64,000 bases of DNA from Ponticaulis profundi (lineage in GTDB: Bacteria > Pseudomonadota > Alphaproteobacteria > Caulobacterales > Hyphomonadaceae), in NCBI RefSeq assembly GCF_042659465.1, contig NZ_JBHSSW010000066.1, positions 434,001 to 498,000 of the forward strand, given 5' to 3'. This document shows positions 62,001 to 64,000 of this stretch, one piece after another. The position numbers were made by a program, and so were the translations under genes. Under the pieces are notes generated by a model. That model was given only the letters and a program-made list of their open reading frames with translations, was not told where the DNA came from and did not search any database. Every line of letters starts with the position of its first letter. Within the stretch, counting starts at the first letter, position 1.

Positions 62001-63143
62001 TTAGCCCACATTCACAGGATACTGAGTGCGCCCACCTGTCATGGGCGCCCTCACTCCGGTCGTTCCCGGAAAACTGATCGGAAGATTTCGCAGGTGCCGC
62101 ACAGCGAGTAGTGCAAACGCTTCTGCCTCGATGGAATCTCCACGCCATCCCGCGTCTTCAGCTGTTCGGATTGGCACGCCGCAGCGCGCCTCCAATTGCT
62201 CCATCAGGAATGGGTTGTGACGTCCACCCCCGCAAACGACCACTTCCCTGACGCTTTCTGAAAACGCTGACAGCCCCTTTGCAACCGCCGCTGCGCTGAA
62301 GGCAGTCAGTGTTGCGCATCCATCAGCAAAGTTCAGTCCTTCAGCGAGGTCAGCATTGTAGTCATAGCGGTCCAGAGACTTGGGCAGCGGCTGATCGAAC
62401 CAGTCTGAATTTAGCCAGGCCGCAATGCGTGCCTCATCAATACTGCCAGAACGGGCAAAGCCTCCGTCGCGATCATAGCGCCCCTGCTTGTGACGCTCGA
62501 CCCATTCATCGACCGGACCGTTAGCAGGACCGCAATCAAACCCCTGCAAGATCATAGTATCGGAAACGAGTGTGAGATTCGCCACGCCTCCCAAATTCAG
62601 CACCGCAACGGGTTTGTTCCGATCAGCACAAAGGGCCTGATGATACACCGGGGCAAGCGGAGCCCCCTGACCACCAGCCGCGACGTCGTCAGTTCGAAAG
62701 TCAAAAACGATTGGCAGTCCAAAACGCTCGGCGATGTTCTTCTGGTCGAGTAACTGCAGCGTTCGCCCCGGCACACTTCTGCCGGGAGCGCGATGAAGAA
62801 CAGTCTGACCGTGGATGCCAACCACCTCTGGCTTTGAATCGCCGTCACACTGGCGAAGAATGTCTTGAAAAGCCGCCTCATGCGTAGAGGTCAGCACCTC
62901 GCAAGCGCGCTGAAAACAGGATACTGGCTCAGCCCCCTCCCAGTTCCAGTTGCGAGCAGCGCCGACGGCATCTGCGAGAACGGTACGTTCCTGGTCGGTA
63001 TACGTTCGCTCAGCTGTTGGCCCAAACTCCAGCACGCGTTCGCCATCCGTCAGGATCATAGCTGCATCGACCGCGTCCAGCGACGTGCCACTCATGAAAC
63101 CCAGCGCCCAAACCGGGGAAAAATCGCTTTGTGTACTGTTCAA
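62001..63143 (-). CDS. anmK: anhydro-N-acetylmuramic acid kinase
   Basis: Recycles cell-wall anhydro-MurNAc to MurNAc 6-phosphate. GFMSGTSLDAVDAAMI at the N-terminus, IHGQTVLHRAPG, NLGGVANLT and VVCGGGRHNPFLMEQL. I choose TTG 63143 (380 residues) because GFMSGTSLD is normally close to the N-terminus and AAGG lies 9 nt upstream. The frame remains open to 63203, and an ATG at 63191 would overlap the tyrS start head-to-head. Stop is 2 bp from the convergent hydrolase stop. Confidence 0.92.
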   Translation of the reverse strand: MNSTQSDFSPVWALGFMSGTSLDAVDAAMILTDGERVLEFGPTAERTYTDQERTVLADAVGAARNWNWEGAEPVSCFQRACEVLTSTHEAAFQDILRQCDGDSKPEVVGIHGQTVLHRAPGRSVPGRTLQLLDQKNIAERFGLPIVFDFRTDDVAAGGQGAPLAPVYHQALCADRNKPVAVLNLGGVANLTLVSDTMILQGFDCGPANGPVDEWVERHKQGRYDRDGGFARSGSIDEARIAAWLNSDWFDQPLPKSLDRYDYNADLAEGLNFADGCATLTAFSAAAVAKGLSAFSESVREVVVCGGGRHNPFLMEQLEARCGVPIRTAEDAGWRGDSIEAEAFALLAVRHLRNLPISFPGTTGVRAPMTGGRTQYPVNVG

Positions 63144-63189
63144 ACCTGTCAACCTTCGTGCTAGATCGCCGCGTCCATTGGAGACTATC

Positions 63190-64000
63190 ATGAGCGAATT
63201 CAAATCCGATTTTCTGTCAACGCTGCAATCTCGTGGCTACATCAAGCAAACGACTCACGAAGCTGAGCTCGATGCTTATTGCTCAAAGAACGTACCGACA
63301 GCCTATACCGGATATGATGCGACCGCCGATAGTCTCCATGTCGGTCACCTTGTCAGCATCATGATGTTGCGCCGTCTTCAGCAAGCCGGCGGCAAGCCCA
63401 TCGTCCTGATCGGCGGAGGGACAACCAAGATTGGAGACCCGACTGACAAGGAAAAATCCCGCCCGATTCTGACTGAAGAGCAGATCAATCAGAATGCTGA
63501 AGGCATCAAAAGCGCCTTCGAAAAGTTCCTTACATTCGGCGACGGTCCGACCGATGCCGTGATGCTCAACAATGCTGATTGGCTGGATGGCCTTGGTTAT
63601 ATCGAATTCCTGCGCGATGTGGGCAAGTTGTTCACCATCAACACGATGGTTAAGCAGGACACGGTTGCCCGCCGCCTGAAAAACGAACAGCCTTACACCT
63701 TCCTGGAATTCAACTACACGCTCCTGCAGGCTTATGACTTCCTGGAGCTTTCACGACGCGCCAATTGCGGGATGCAATTGGGTGGCTCCGACCAGTGGGG
63801 GAATATTGTTGCCGGAGCAGACCTCATCCACAAAATGGACGGAAAACAGGCTTATGGCATTACCTGCCCGCTCATTACCACTGCGTCCGGTGCCAAAATG
63901 GGTAAAACCGTGGGTGGAGCTGTCTGGCTCAATGCAGAAAAGAAAAGTCCTTATGAATACTGGCAGTTCTGGCGCAACACGGAAGACGCAGACGTTGGTC
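63190..64000 (+). CDS. tyrS: tyrosyl-tRNA synthetase (partial, runs off window end)
   Basis: Class I aminoacyl-tRNA synthetase; 270 codons visible. YTGYDATADSLHVGHLV carries the HIGH-type motif, followed by LIGGGTTKIGDPTDKEKSRP, the tyrosine pocket FLEFNYTLLQAYDFLEL and GGSDQWGNIVAG, and the KMSKS-like GAKMGKTVGG. The C-terminal tRNA-binding region is outside the window. The ATG at 63190 overlaps by two bases with an ATG on the opposite strand (anmK frame). Confidence 0.97.
   Translation, partial: MSEFKSDFLSTLQSRGYIKQTTHEAELDAYCSKNVPTAYTGYDATADSLHVGHLVSIMMLRRLQQAGGKPIVLIGGGTTKIGDPTDKEKSRPILTEEQINQNAEGIKSAFEKFLTFGDGPTDAVMLNNADWLDGLGYIEFLRDVGKLFTINTMVKQDTVARRLKNEQPYTFLEFNYTLLQAYDFLELSRRANCGMQLGGSDQWGNIVAGADLIHKMDGKQAYGITCPLITTASGAKMGKTVGGAVWLNAEKKSPYEYWQFWRNTEDADVG

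Noticed and set aside
1..64000. CRISPR arrays, IS elements, integrases, phage genes
   Set aside because: No direct-repeat array, transposase or integrase signature was seen; gene content is uniformly core chromosomal.

Overview
The window is a gene-dense, housekeeping stretch of an alphaproteobacterial chromosome, most like the Caulobacterales/Hyphomonadales. Evidence for this is the dusB-ntrBC-ntrYX-trkAH-hfq-hflX order, a fused ispDF, a lipoyl domain on pyruvate dehydrogenase E1 beta, a zwf-pgl-edd-glk-eda Entner-Doudoroff operon, the iscR-nifS-sufBCDS-T-A cluster and a DgcB-like diguanylate cyclase. Base composition looks moderate (roughly half G+C). I see no prophage, IS element, integron or CRISPR array. 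Almost every base belongs to a recognisable gene; most novelty lies in short sites between genes and in motif changes inside known proteins.

Layout. 1-6.7 kb: ppiD-like foldase (partial, minus), then tpiA, secG, pyrG, rpmF, eno and an ftsB-like division gene. 6.7-11.9 kb: pyruvate dehydrogenase operon pdhA-pdhB-pdhC-lpdA. 11.9-16.9 kb: a stand-alone Aas-type acyl-activating enzyme (minus), lipA, a COQ10/RatA-type START protein, pncC and ispDF (both minus). 16.9-28.6 kb: dusB, ntrB, ntrC, ntrY, ntrX, trkA, trkH, hfq, hflX, all plus. 28.6-35.0 kb: a minus-strand run rlpA, dacC, tmk, holB, tatD, an MBL-fold hydrolase and mazG. The 51-bp gap between the last two holds a very good match to the XerCD recombination site dif, so this window probably contains the chromosome dimer-resolution site at the replication terminus. 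35.3-41.3 kb: tRNA-Ser(TGA), zwf-pgl-edd-glk-eda, tRNA-Leu(TAG). 41.4-45.1 kb: coq4, glnB-glnA behind a predicted NtrC operator, and an SLT-like secreted protein. 45.2-53.7 kb: parE, rhlE-type helicase, aldehyde dehydrogenase, diguanylate cyclase, enoyl-CoA hydratase-like gene, and a tetR-acyltransferase pair. 53.7-61.2 kb: the minus-strand suf cluster led by iscR with a predicted IscR box. 61.3-64 kb: an alpha/beta hydrolase, anmK, and the start of tyrS.

How the parts work together. The Entner-Doudoroff genes, tpiA, eno and the pyruvate dehydrogenase complex (with lipA making its lipoyl cofactor) form a glucose-to-acetyl-CoA route. NtrB/NtrC and GlnB/GlnA form the nitrogen-assimilation circuit, and the NtrC operator before glnB links two parts of the window. 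The Suf proteins supply Fe-S clusters to LipA, Edd and IscR itself. Both NtrC-family regulators lack the GAFTGA loop needed to contact sigma-54.

I do not see a wholly undescribed multi-gene system. The items most worth a second look are the dif-like site, the GAFTGA-less regulators, the altered HxxxDG motif of the E2 enzyme, the hairpin that hides the ftsB ribosome binding site, and the terminator placed 15 bp before dacC.
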